From positions 401,599 through 465,598 of the forward strand of contig SSNP01000041.1 in the NCBI GenBank assembly GCA_006937955.1: DNA of 64,000 nucleotides, given 5' to 3'. This stretch comes from Pachypanchax playfairii (Eukaryota; Chordata; Actinopteri; Cyprinodontiformes; Aplocheilidae). Under the pieces are notes generated by a model, which worked only from the letters and a program-made list of their open reading frames with translations, was not told the origin of the DNA and did no database searches. This document shows positions 35,006 through 47,404 of the stretch, in pieces (positions within the stretch are counted from its first letter, which is position 1; each line of letters begins with the position of its first letter). A program made the position numbers and the translations under genes.

Positions 35006-38000
35006 CTGTCAAAAATAAAAACAAAAAGTACAAGTTTTTTAAAAAAAAGGGTAACGAGGAAATAGTTTTAAAAAAAATAAGAGGTGAATTTTTTTATAGG
35101 GGGGTGGGAGATCTCATTATTGCAACAATGACAGCAACACGAGCTCAGATCGATGGATTGTTTCTGAACTCCCTTTCTCTATTACTAACCGCCGTCATCA
35201 GTGTCTCACACACACAGCCGTTTCCTCATAATTGAAATGTAATTACAGAGCCATCCAAATTGTCTCAAAAAAGCCTCATATCCAGGCGGGATGAGAAATG
35301 GAAGTGGAATTGTACCAACACTCCAGAGAAATTGCATGTCGCTCGGCTGAAAACTGGAGTGCATATCAAGTAGGTCAATGGCATCCAGAGGTGAGCAGAG
35401 TTGTGTTTATATGTAATGTATAGAGAGTATGTTAATTAGTTCTCTGACATTGAAGCGCTCGCTAGCAGCTGATGAAAATTGCGTTTGTATCGACCTTTAA
35501 CCTGTAGAAAACCCAATGATGATGAAACTGTCAAAAAATAAACGTAAAAAAGTCACAATAATTGTTATTTTAATGAGGCCCCTTGCCATTGTCTCCAGTT
35601 CTGTTTTCATTTAGAGAGCTGGGTTATATTATAATCACATGACAAGCATAAAAAGGAAGAAGAAAAAGAAGATGACTCAAAGATAAGAGACTTGTATTCT
35701 GAATGTATAAGAGTCACAAAGTGAGACCACTATAGTTAGATGCATCAGTGCCATGACCCTAATCCGTGGAACACAGAATGAATTATATCTTTACTGATGT
35801 GTCTGCAAGGTCTTTATAAAAGCAACAGTGGAGCTGATTGATACTTTTCCTCCATTTCTCCTTCTGACGTTTAAAAACCACCATCTCTCAGAAGACGGTA
35901 AATACTTGACTGTAAAAATGTTGCAAACAGAACGATTCTTTGACAATGAGAGGGTTTTTTGTGAGCCTTTCACTTTATATGCATGTGAATACCTCAGTTA
36001 AATGTGAGCAAGGTGCAAGAGTGCAAAGAGACGCTGTTCAATATGCCCCATAGAATTTGGTGTAAACGTTTTGTAAAACAGGCTATGCAACAAAACCCTA
36101 ATTTGTCCCTGCAAAAGACACACACTCTTTATGAATTTGGGCAATGATTTGTATGTTAAAGACTCTTATTGTGAAGGACTGAAGGTATTAATCAGGTAGC
36201 AGTTGTTATCTCGACTAAGTAATTGATTGTGATTTAGTAGTTTACTCATAGAATCAGGCTCATAAAACTGAGCTACAGTTGTGAGGTACACCACGTAAAG
36301 GTTGTTGGTACACCACATATGATCCAACAACACAATAAATATACAAAATTAGTCACATGATATCATAAACTACATGTTTGTACATAAGCAGTACATTTGA
36401 TAAGACCACAAAGGACCTGGTCACTGATATGCAGCTTTGACTGGGTGAGTGGGGAAAGTATGGTAGATTATTAAAGAACGAAAGCATCACAAATACCCCA
36501 ATACCCTGGGAGGACAAACCTAGTTTGCATTGTGTAGCTATGTTGGATCACTGCTAAGTTAATTATGTTATTGGTTCATTCATGCTTTGGAATTTATGGA
36601 CCAGTGAACCTGTGGAAATCACACGGGAGATCATGCTACCTGCATCTGAGAATGAGATTTGCAAACATGTTGTGATGTTTTTCACAATGACGTATGTTTA
36701 TACACTCAAAAAATGTGAGTCAGATACACATAGGTGTGGAAAGGAATTTGATTTTTCATAATATGTGTTTATGAGTATCATTTCTATGTGAACCTAATAT
36801 AATTAAATATACGATAAGATAAAAAAGCAATACGTTAGTTGTTTAACATGTTAAGATTTTAGTCTTACAGTTAAGCTGTTTTTCTTAACCAGTGTGTAGA
36901 TTAGGGATCATCTCCTCATGACCGGTTCTGATTAAGTCTTGCTTTTGAACAAACCACACAGAGATGACCACATGTTGCATCATCTTAATATGGTCACAGT
37001 GCGGTGGTTCAAACGTCAGTGTCAGTGTCATGGCGTGCTGGCAGATAGCTTGCTGAGATGAATGGACGAGAGGCCAATAAACGTCAGCTGAAAACTGACA
37101 GCGTACAAGTCCGTGACACTGTGAAGGACTGTCTTTGGTCCTTTTGCTGTTCTTGATAAATGTTTGCTTTATGTTCCTTCACATAACAAAAGATTAAAAA
37201 GACCACTCTGTATTCAGTGACTCCTCATTTCATAGTCATCAAAACCATGACACTCATTCTCACACATACACATCTCATAAAAGAGCTGTAATTATGAAGC
37301 TGTCAGGGATTCTTTGAGTAAAGCCAGTTAGGGAGGAACCAAGCGAATCTTCCCCTTCATCAGGTCTGACTGGCGTGCACACGCACGTACATGCACACAT
37401 TGAAAAATACAACTTAATAACCCTCTTATTGGTGCAAGATTCTTCTCACTAAGACAACAAACATTATTGGTTTCAGGAAGTACCTTAGTGGCACCTATCT
37501 ACTCTAGTCTGGGTGTTCAACAATTACACACACCTCGGCAGCACATGAGCGGGGCGCAAAGTAAACACAAAGCTATTATTTCACACTCCTCTCTGCAGTT
37601 TAATTATCACATGCTGCTGCAAAAGCATAAACAAGGAAAGCTCATTAACGGTGCATGCATCACGGTGACAGATCTTAGCTAGCTGCCAAACAGAGAGGGG
37701 AAGTGAGCGGAACAACTTAAGACAATGTTAAATTACACTAATGAACTTGCTCTTCCTAATATTAGCACCTTCACCAAACACAAAGAGGAAGAGGTGCACG
37801 TTATGAAAGGTACGGTTGTTTGTCATCAGGCATTATCGCAGAAGAGGGAGAATGGTTTTGTAAATTACTGAATAAAGAAAGAGCTGAACAGAAGTTGTAA
37901 AAGTTGAACATTATTACTCATGAGCTGCTATTAGTTGGCACAGTGAGGAGCATGCTGAGTAGGATTGTTGTCAGAGCTGACGGAGGTTGGGAATGACGGG

Positions 38001-38559
38001 TCTAATGGATGATGATTGACTGATGAGTGTTGTCCTCTTGCCTGGTGCTAGTTAAAGCTTTGAACAGAGGCCAGCTTCGGCTCTCCACAGTGCTGGTGAA
38101 CAAGAGGAGGTTAGAGGTTGTACAGCGAGCAGCACTCAGGAGTCTGCTGACAAGACTGAGTCCACCTGATTTCACATGCTCTCTAATAAAACATAATTAC
38201 AGCTGGATATTTTCTCCCATTTCATGTCACCATTCAGCACACCAGGTCTCATTAAGTTTTTCTCTTATTGTAAGACAATCTTTATCTTGTGTTCAACTCT
38301 TTACATTTACTTTAGTCACACATAAATCAGAATAAACCTTGCGTTGAGATTGGTCAAATTACTGGCGTATATCAAACAACTAAATTAACTTCTCAGTTTT
38401 CTCAAAGTCCATTCATTGTACACTGCAGGGAAAATGTGGAAATTTCAAGACACCTGCCAATGTCAGAGGCCCAAGACAGAGCGAGGAAACATGCTGACGG
38501 TTGTGGGGGCAATATGACCTCGGCTTCATAATGTGGTATAAACATGTCATCAGATCTTA

Positions 38560-38745
38560 TCTTCCATGACAGCTTAGCAATGGGAAAAGGTCACCTTGTC
38601 TGGTGAAACCAGGTTTATCCTTTCCACAGTACAGAGAAGGATCATGGTAAGCACTACTATGCCTTGTGCCTTCAGTACAAGTCCACAGGGACAGTGTTAT
38701 GACCTAGGGTTGATTTGGTTGCTCGGGTTAAGGTTCAGGGTGTTA
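38560..38745 (+). pseudogene. Degenerate Tc1/mariner-type transposase fragment
   Basis: Reading across shifting frames, TWQWEKVT-like and SDETRFIL-like words appear around 38575-38620 (bases CTGGTGAAACCAGGTTTATC), followed by a block resembling the MPCAxSTSPQGQCYDLG region. The W-SDE-TRF block is the conserved catalytic neighbourhood of Tc1-type transposases. No terminal repeats are visible and the frame is destroyed. The assignment rests on weak similarity. Confidence 0.4.
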
Positions 38746-41700
38746 TAAAGCTAATCAGGCTGCCCAGTTACATGAAATCTGCTATTCTTAGTCTTTATAG
38801 TGACTTTGTAGGTGTTCCTGTGTGGAATATATATGGGTATCTACTAGAAACATGCAGTAATACCTTCAGCTAAGCTTTGGTGTATACAGAGCCAGAACAA
38901 ATATAATACCTTGTACGGGATATCTTAGAACAAAGCTGGTCATGTGGAAAAACTGTGTGCTTCCTCCTATTTTTAATTGGCCATGTTTCTGATATGCGCA
39001 TACCAAAACTGCTTCAAAAAGTTCAGATAAAAATGTGCTGATTTGTTAAAGTTACATAAAAGCAAAATAAATAAGCTTAGATATGACGTTTTGTATTATT
39101 TGTCAACTTAAAACCAGGGGAAACATGCTACTTGCACCACTGTTACTAAACTTCCATGGTTTCAAGAAGGTTCGGATCTCAGATGGAAAACACTGCAGTT
39201 AAGACATCTGTAAATCTCTCAAAATACATAAAGATCACACAAAACTCAGTGTGTTGGGCAAAGGGTGATCTCTGAAGGCTGTGGAGGACTGTGTGGGAAG
39301 AGAGGGAAAAAAGTGGTGTAACTGACCCCAGGTCATGTTTAAAAGGCACCAGAGCGGACCTCAGAGTGAAGCTTTGAAATAAATTGCCTGATGTTTAAAA
39401 GACCAAAAAAAAAAAAAGATACAAAATATCCTGCTGAACTTACAAATAGAATAAACACAGAGCAAATGTCATGCACATGAAAAGCAAAGCCAATACTATC
39501 ATCTGGTAATATCACAAAAAGGTTTATTATCTCAAACTTGTGAAACCATAGTGAACTTATTAGAATGAAATAATTACAAGTATTTTCTAGCGATCCAGGT
39601 TCAGCAAGCATGCTGCAAATGCATGCTCTCATTAGCATAGATAAATTCACCTTGGGGCAATTTGCATGTTGATGAAGTTGTAGTAATGCACTTACTGGCA
39701 TACAATAAATACAGAGACAGAGATAAAAGAGAGATAAAGAGATCAGAGGAAACATTACATGCCGACAAAGCGACTGTTGTCTTTTGAGGTGGTACATTTG
39801 CTAGCGTCAAGCAAGGCTAATGGGAGTTCGTGTTATTAGTGCAAGTACATAATTACAGAGAGAGGGTGTAATGAGCGACAGACGTGGTAAAAAAGAAGAA
39901 ATTTCAAAGTAAATGGTTTCCTATGTTACTAAAAAATAAGAGTTGAAGAAAAGAAAAAGATTTCTGTGCTCTGAAATAACCAGAAATTAGAAATGTATTT
40001 AATTTCAAAGTAGATTCAAGTGCTGTAATTGCTACCTCTTCCAAGGAGGTTCTGTTTTCATTATTATGAATGAAAAGATGAGCGTGAGATGAGCGTTTAC
40101 TAAAGATGGTATTATTGTAGCTGTATTTGATGCATGTAATGATCATAATATTAACAATAATTTTAAGTTTAAACAGGAAGCATTTACAAAAATGGAGACC
40201 ATAGGAATGTTTGAGTACTAAGCAAATGTTTGGTATTTTTTATTGAGAATTTAAAATTCTATTAATTCATTATGACATTTGCAAAGAACTTTTAAGTTTA
40301 AAAAAATGTTAAATCATAAAATATAGATTATTAAATTGAAAACAAAATGTATCTAATAATTATCTCTATCAACAAATGTCTTTATTATTTTTTATTTTGG
40401 AATTATCAGCTGCACTGAATGCTAATTTAAATATATTCTCATTGATTTGTTTCTATCAGAATATTTACAAGATGATAGCTTTACCATGTTTAGTTTATTA
40501 TTAGATGACAGTATTACAGTATATTGTATGTAATGATGGAGAGGAACAGACCTCCTATACATGCTGTTTAGTAGTAACGTCTTCCTTTGTCTTGCAGGTT
40601 ATGTGTACATGTGAAGCACTGTGTGGATCTCCTCTTGCATGATTTATTGTATGAGGTCTGATTTATTTGCAGTTTTGCTACAGAATATTTAGTAGGTGAT
40701 AATAGAATAAAGAGATTATTGTGTATAAGACCTGTGAACTGAATGTGATATGCTGTAATCTATAGCTATAATATAGATGATGGATGTTGTATTAAAAAAG
40801 AATAAATGCTGGAATAAGATTCCAAAAACACATGCCTTGATTGGACAAAAACAAAAAATGATGGAAAAGTTGTTCAAAGAGCAACAGCAGAAAAATCCTA
40901 ATTCAGATAATCTGCTTCTATGAAGATTAGAATTAAAGCAAAATCTAAGATACCTCATCAAACTAAAACAAATCTGTTAAACTATATCAGACAGAATCCT
41001 TTAGAAAACCACAAAAACTATTTATAAAAAAGAAAAAAAACAGACACGTATTGTTTTAATTTAGGGTAGGTATCAAAAGGAAGACTCTAATATCTGTCCA
41101 CTAAATCCTCCACCTGCTTTTAAAAGTCAAATCCTTGGTTTTTATCAAATAACACAACACTCTAGATACCACTGCATCTGATAAATGCTGATAGGTAATT
41201 TTGGAAGATATGAGAGGCTATTGTTCCCAGAGCAGATGCTGTGTCGACAGCAGGGCGAAAAACAATCCTGTAACATGAGATAAGAGGTATCTGTGATCTC
41301 ATTAGAGCTGGTAATGTCAAGGTAGCGAGGTATAAAGTGTCTCTGCCCTGGCTATGATGACGGGGCACTTATGGAAGAAGATACAGTAAAAATGTTAGAT
41401 CATTTTTTTATGTCACTGAAGGCGTGTTGTGGAGTGCGGAGCAGCTGGATGGACTGTGCTTCCAATCCTGTTGTTTTTGCCTTGGTATAGATACTACATG
41501 GACTTGAACACAGTGCAACGCCTGCTAGTGTGAACAACTTACATTTACTAAAACTACATGTGTACTGATCTGTGACGAATGTCTAGGAGAATGTGCATCT
41601 GTGTGTGCAAGAAGTTAATTTAAGCTCATCAGAGGATGAGATGTTTTGTTCTAAAGGCGCCAATTTGAAGCTTTAAAGTTTGAATCGGCACTCGGACGTT

Positions 41701-42566
41701 GCGTGTTTTCTCCAGATGCTACTTGCACTGTTTTGTGACTGACAACACCTGGTTTTTTCGGGGTAAAGTCCACATGAGTAGTCTCTGACTGATTTGGACA
41801 CAACTCCTGAGGGATAATGTCGAAAAAATTTTCAGGGTGGCAGCGCGTGTGTCAAGCAGGCCTGCACATACCCGCTAACTTTTGCTGACATCTACTCTCC
41901 TGCACCCACCCACACACACTCTCACTCGCTCCCTGTCCATTTAAATGCAGCCGATGAAGTCTCCTCACCCTCTGGCTGACAGAGCGGGTGACAGGAGAGT
42001 GGGACGGCATCAAGGTTAGCCAATAACATGACCACTGTACAAAAGCCTGCTGTGATAAGACCTTGTTTTGCGCATTGCATCATGTACGACTGCATAGGCA
42101 TCACATCTTCGAGGTGGCAAAGTCTCGAAGGAAAGATCTTGTAAAAGTTGATAAAGACAATAAGATTGATAAACAAAAACAGGTCTAGTAATTAAAGAGG
42201 TTTAAGTATGTGTGGGAAATGTAACTGAAGAGACTATGACTTCACTCAAAGTGCACAAATTACCATCCAGGTCTCAGCAGGCCTCACCCCTGCACTCATT
42301 CACAAGAATTCATGTTTCCAATTGAATCTAGTGCAAATGAGTTGGACCAAATTATGGTTTCATGTAATTACAATCCATTTAGAAGCCCTTGATGATCGAG
42401 TGTTAAAACGAGCATTAGCTCCTTGTTTGTATGTAGTTTTAACGGAAATCCCCATTATCAATAAGTTTGACTGTTTAGTCCAAGTTTCAGTTTGGTTTTC
42501 TACTTTTCAATATCTCGTGCTTGATTGGTGGCAGTGTGATCAGTCACTTCAATCACTGCCTCTGCA

Positions 42567-43705
42567 GGTCTAGATGCTGTCCCAGAATCCAGAAGACTTG
42601 TCCAAATCAGCTATCTGGGATTCTGCAGCAACTCTTCAACCTTAGTCTCAACCAGGAGAATGTACCAGTTCTATGGAAAATATCCCACCTTGTTCTAGAA
42701 CCAAAGACATCTCATCCATCAGTAATAAATGACTATAGGCCGATTGCCCTGACATCTCAGATCATGAAAGTCTTGGAGAGACTCATGTTGGTCCATCTAA
42801 ATAAGAAAATAAGCACCTTTCAGGAACCACAGCAGTTTATCACAGTTGGGTTGGAGTGGAAGACGCCATCATTCACCTGCTTCAACAAACCCACAGTCAT
42901 CTGGACAAAGCAGACAGCACTGTGAGGATTATGTTTTTTGTTCTTTTTTCCAGTGCCTTTAACACAATTTAGCCTGTTTTACTGTGTAAAGAACTCCAGA
43001 AGACACAGGTGGAGACCTCCACACTCACATGGATTAAGGACTACCTGACAAACAGACCACAGTTTCTGACCAGGTGATCAGCAGCACAGGAGCACCACAG
43101 GGGACTGTACTCTCACCATTCCTTTTCACTCTGTACACTTCAGACTTTCAGTACAGGTCAGAGTCCTGTCATCTGCAGAAATATGATTACTCTGCAGTTG
43201 GTGGAGGAGTATAAATACCTGGGTGTTCACCTGGACAACCGACTGAACTGAAGACAAAACTGTGATGCTGTTTTTAGGAAGAGACATAATTCAACATTTG
43301 CAGCAAGATGTTGAAGATCTTTTTTAAGTCTGTTGTGGAGAGTGTGATCACATCTACAGTCACTTGTTGGGGGCGGAGCATCAGAGCAAATGATATAAAG
43401 AGGCTAAACAAACTGATAAAGTCTGTTCTGGTTCTGATCTGGATCCTCTTGAGTTGACTGTCCAAAGAAGGAAGAAGAACATGATGGAAAACCCTCATCA
43501 TCTTCTTCACAACACAGTAACTCAACAACAGAGTGTCTTCAGTCAGAAGCTTCTTCAGAATCAACACATCCCACTACAGGAGATATTTCCTCTCCACAGT
43601 CAAAACAATCAACACCAACTCTTAGATAATACATTTAAATAATGAGTTACAGCAATATCTTCTGTCTCCTTGGAGATGAATAAAATATTACTTAACTGAA
43701 TTGAA
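42567..43705 (+). mobile_element. 5'-truncated L2-type LINE with internal deletion
   Basis: Broken frames give, in order, NQLSGILQQLFNLSL and NDYRPIALTSQIMKVLERL (reverse-transcriptase fingers), FSSAFNT-like words, TGAPQGTVLSPFLFTLYTSD (RT box), a decayed FADD site (QKYDYSAVGGG), EEYKYLGVHLDNRLN, SIRANDIKRLNKLIK, and a tail LLHNTVTQQQSVFSQKLL. This order matches the common L2/CR1-type LINE ORF2 of fish. Between the FADD site and the KYLGVHL box some tens of codons are missing. The 3' end carries AATAAAATATTACTTAACTG followed by GAATTGAA. Confidence 0.8.
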
Positions 43706-43848
43706 AAAGAGAAAAAAGATAAAAGCATTTAAAAAAACTAAAAGTGACATGAAAGACAAGAAACAGCAAGTAAAACCAAAAGGGTTGAGAACATTGTGTA
43801 TGGATGGATGAAAAGATAGGTGAAAGGAGCTAGCGGTGGATAACTCAC

Positions 43849-43924
43849 CATCAATCCTGCTGACCAGCTCCTCCAGCGCCTTGACTTTCTTCTGAATGCC
43901 TGGCTGAGCAAATGTATAGTTGTC
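43849..43924 (-). CDS. tbc1d22a: TBC1 domain family member 22A-like, internal exon (25 codons + 1 base)
   Basis: The minus strand reads DNYTFAQPGIQKKVKALEEL then VSRID and one base of the next codon. It lies between an acceptor TCCTCAG (43925-43931) and the donor GTGAGTTA (43841-43848). Phase 0 to phase 1 fits the exons on either side. DNYTFAQPGIQxKVKALEELVSRID is essentially the family consensus of TBC1D22 proteins. It is too short to be found by ORF length and lies in a different frame from the longest ORF here. Confidence 0.95.
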
Positions 43925-46766
43925 CTGAGGAGATGGGGAGAAAAAAAATCAGTCGATGTGAACTCAGGCTCTATCCACAACAGTGAAACAACTTCAGTCA
44001 GCTTCTTTTATGTCTTTTTTCCAGTTTAAACCTTTTGCTGACTAAGAGATAACAGAGGCTCGTAGTCGAATGATGGATTGATCAGTTGGCCAATTTTTAC
44101 CTTTTTTTCTTTTTCCAAAATAATCAGCATTGGCCAGGCCTGACCATACTAAACTGTTTAACAGGTGAGGAGTACAGTGTTGTGACAAGTGATGCTAGAC
44201 CCCGGTTTCAATCAAACTGCAATTCCACAACACGAGGAGTGTATTTTTCAGCAAAACATCAACAGATCCCAAAGGAAGTAAATAGAAATATTTAGCTAAC
44301 TTTGGAAAAAAACAATATCAAATATACCAGGGATTTTTTTAAACTTCAATTCTTTCAACTCATTTTAAAATCTTGTAGGTTTTAATGTCAATGCACAATC
44401 AACTGTTACAGAAAGGGGCCTTTAAAAAAACAAAACAAAACTCCATATTAACCATATAGTGGAGGTAAAGGTGTAAAAGACATCAAACACTTAGAATTAC
44501 CTGCAAGAAACTAATAAAGAAAATGAAGGTCCAACCAGGACTGCAGATTCCTCCTTTAAAAAGTTCCCAGACAACAAAGCCAATGACACCAAGTGTTTAT
44601 TTTAATTAGATACATCTAAAATTTGTTCAATAAGCATTTTTTCAGAAAGCTAAAGTCATTTGTTACACACAAATGCTTTACAGCCCAACTGAAATCTGTG
44701 AGACGAAACATGCAAAGACTCTGGCCTCAGAGTCAAAACCAAGTGGGGATGCAAATGGAGCTGTGGGAGATAAAAGGTATTGATTTTTGTCACAAATATA
44801 GTTAGGTGATGATTAATTAAATGACAGTGTTTTGTCTGGGGATGACTAATTCAAGTGGTTACTCAGACCTTTTGTTTAAGCCTAAAGGAGAAATCCACAA
44901 CAGGTTCGAGCACTAAACTCCCACACTGAGGTCATGGTGATTTATCATGGTGGTGTAACAGGGTCCTGGATGTTGCGTGGTTAACGTGTATCTATGACAT
45001 GGGCTCAGCAGGTGCATGGATGGATCAGTCTGCTCAAGCGTAGCCTACAACCCCAACACATGGTGGTAACATGTTAGCATGGTGTGATTTTCTAGCACAT
45101 GGATGTTTGTTGACATGCTTTGAGAGAGTTGAGCCAGAATGGGGCCTCAGGTGGGATGTGACCGAGGGCATTCGTTGAAGGATCTTTGTGAGAGTTAATG
45201 TCGACATATAGTGTAGATGCTGGAGTGTCTCTAAGACATGGAAACAACTGGGACCACCTATGTAGTGTAAACTCAAGGAGATTTTCCAATTTTTCCATGA
45301 TCCAGTCATGTTCTAATAGGTCATGTAGGTTGTGAAAATCAGGGGGAGCGATCACCCCAAGCTTGAGATTGTTCAGTTTTATTGAGGAAAATCTTTTACA
45401 TTATTATTATGCTTGAATAAGTGTGTCTCTTTAAATCCTTGTGTTTTTCTTGAGTTTACTTGAATGACCAAAAATGGATTTTGATTGCCTCATTTCCCAG
45501 TCACCTACCAAACAAACAATCCTTAAAGTCAAGAATTAAGTCTAACAGCGACAAACGTTTGCATTTTTAACAACTAAAACATGTAAGACCTACAAGTTTA
45601 AAAGATCATGGCCCACTTAATTATATGTTATATTCCTCCCGTAAAAAGGTTCTGATCCCTCGCAGTCACATTCAGCAGCTCACCTTAACGATCAACTGTC
45701 ATGCAAAGAGAACTTACACAGCATTAGATAAGTAAAGTAAATGTTATGGCTCATCAAAAAGTAACATATATATATGTGAATATATTTAAACAAGATATAT
45801 ACTTTAAGAATATCAAGATAATAACAGAGGCTAATCAAAATCACAGGAGCTGGCATTATCAGTTGGTTGAGCTTGCAGAATACAATCCATGCGAGATGAG
45901 CACGTAGGCACTTTGTGTGTGCGTGTGCACAAAAACACACAAACATGTCGGGGATTATGTTTCCTTGAGGGGTCATTTCAGCGTGGATGGAGAACAGCTG
46001 ATGTAGCAAACCGATGGAAAGAGATGGAGACCGAATGTGTGCAGGAGAAATCGTTTAGCTAAATATATAAATAAATATATAAATCTTTTGTTGATTTTCA
46101 GACAGAGCAGATCTGAACCACTGGTGTCTTCCTGCGTCATCTCATTCTGGTTCAGACTCCACCACCTTTTTTTAATGTGACAACTGCTCAGCTCCTAATT
46201 TTTTATAACATCACCATTATTATGTCTTTCCATCATCCTTCAGTAAGCCTTTTCTAAACTGAATCCATCTTCCAGGCCTGTTGCTTTTTATAACCTCCAG
46301 AACACTCTTTAACTCCACTTTTTTTCCAGGGAGGCCATTGTTGCAAATTTAAATTCATTCCCCACCTCCACATTCTGCCTTGAGCCCCTTTGGTTTTTTT
46401 CTAGTTTTTTCCTTACCACTCCAGAGTTAATGCAGTTAGGATCTAAGCAAGTGTGAGGGCCAGTAAAAGTAATTACATTTGCATTATTGAAGCCGCTGCC
46501 TTTAATCAACTGCCCTCCTCTGCCTCTCACTGGCTTCCTCTTTCTGCAGGCCTTTTCACACTTCACCTCTCAAGCCATTTCCAATACACTGTTTTATGTG
46601 CACTGTGGTAATGTGTGAAAACACTGAGATAAAACAAATCAGTGAAAAAAGTGTGTTTCACAATCACTTTGTTTCTATATATATTCCTAATATTTTCCTT
46701 TATTTCATGTTTTTCTGTCTATAAATGTCTTTATCTCACACCTTTTAACCATGGACTAGATCAAAT

Positions 46767-47404
46767 CCCTGTCCCAATACCTGCACTTGCGCACTTCAAA
46801 TGCGCCTTCCTGATGAGGGGGCGCTAGTGCGTAGGATGTCCCGATTCTCCAGAGTGGCGAGTCATGCCCTTGGCCCCGCCCCTTTACGAACGCTTGATCA
46901 GCACTTCGCCGAAGCCCGCATCAGTTCAGACTTCAGCGAAGGGTATTTCCCACAATGCATTGCTGCGTGTAAATTTTGATGGAAGAAGAAGGTGAAGAAA
47001 TGGCTGAACCATACGGACCAAAAAAACGTTTTCTCAAGTGCTGAATCCAAATAATCAATATTTAACTTTATTGTCTAGATCGATTGATTCTCTGTTGGAA
47101 AGATGTGTCACATAACTGATAAAAATATAATTATTCTTATCAGTACCGACGTGTATTTGGACATGATATATGAACAGTTTAATCACTTATTCTGTCTTAT
47201 ACACCTGCTTTGGTTCCTGTGCTTCATTCTCCTCAAAATAAATGTTCTTCTAGTATGAAAATAGCGCAAACAACGACTGGTACTACCATTTTGGTTGTCA
47301 TGGTGCTCGCTGTCCCAATACTGCTAATATATGCGCACTTGTTCACTACGCACTTCGAACCCATATGGAAGACCGTAGGGTGCAGTGTGGATATTGGGAC
47401 AGGG
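46767..47404. mobile_element. Short DNA transposon/MITE with CCCTGTCCCAAT termini
   Basis: The left end CCCTGTCCCAATAC and right end ATATTGGGACAGGG are inverted repeats of about 14 bp (13 matching). The interior is locally GC-rich (CCCGCCCCTTTACGAACGC near 46877) and contains a second GCTGTCCCAATACTGC copy near 47310. TGTCCCAAT termini are familiar from abundant fish MITEs. Flanks TCAAAT and CCCAAATG do not give a clean target duplication, so the superfamily is left open. Confidence 0.6.

Larger units (their letters stand above)
35006..43848 (-). other. Intron of the TBC1D22A-like gene (8.8 kb)
   Basis: Donor GT at 43847-43848 and acceptor AG at 35006-35007. It contains a Tc1-like relic near 38560 and a LINE at 42567-43705. 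The remaining sequence (35010-38550, 38750-42560) is AT-rich with no gene or repeat that I can name. A 152-codon minus-strand frame at 39339-39797 has no recognisable content. Confidence 0.8.

Noticed and set aside
39339..39797. 152-codon minus-strand ORF
   Set aside because: Leu/Phe/Ser-rich, no recognisable domain, no splice or promoter context; typical of AT-rich intron sequence.
45034..45355. Two overlapping minus-strand ORFs of 87-91 codons
   Set aside because: Some His/Leu-rich words look protein-like, but no family is recognised and neither frame is clearly favoured.
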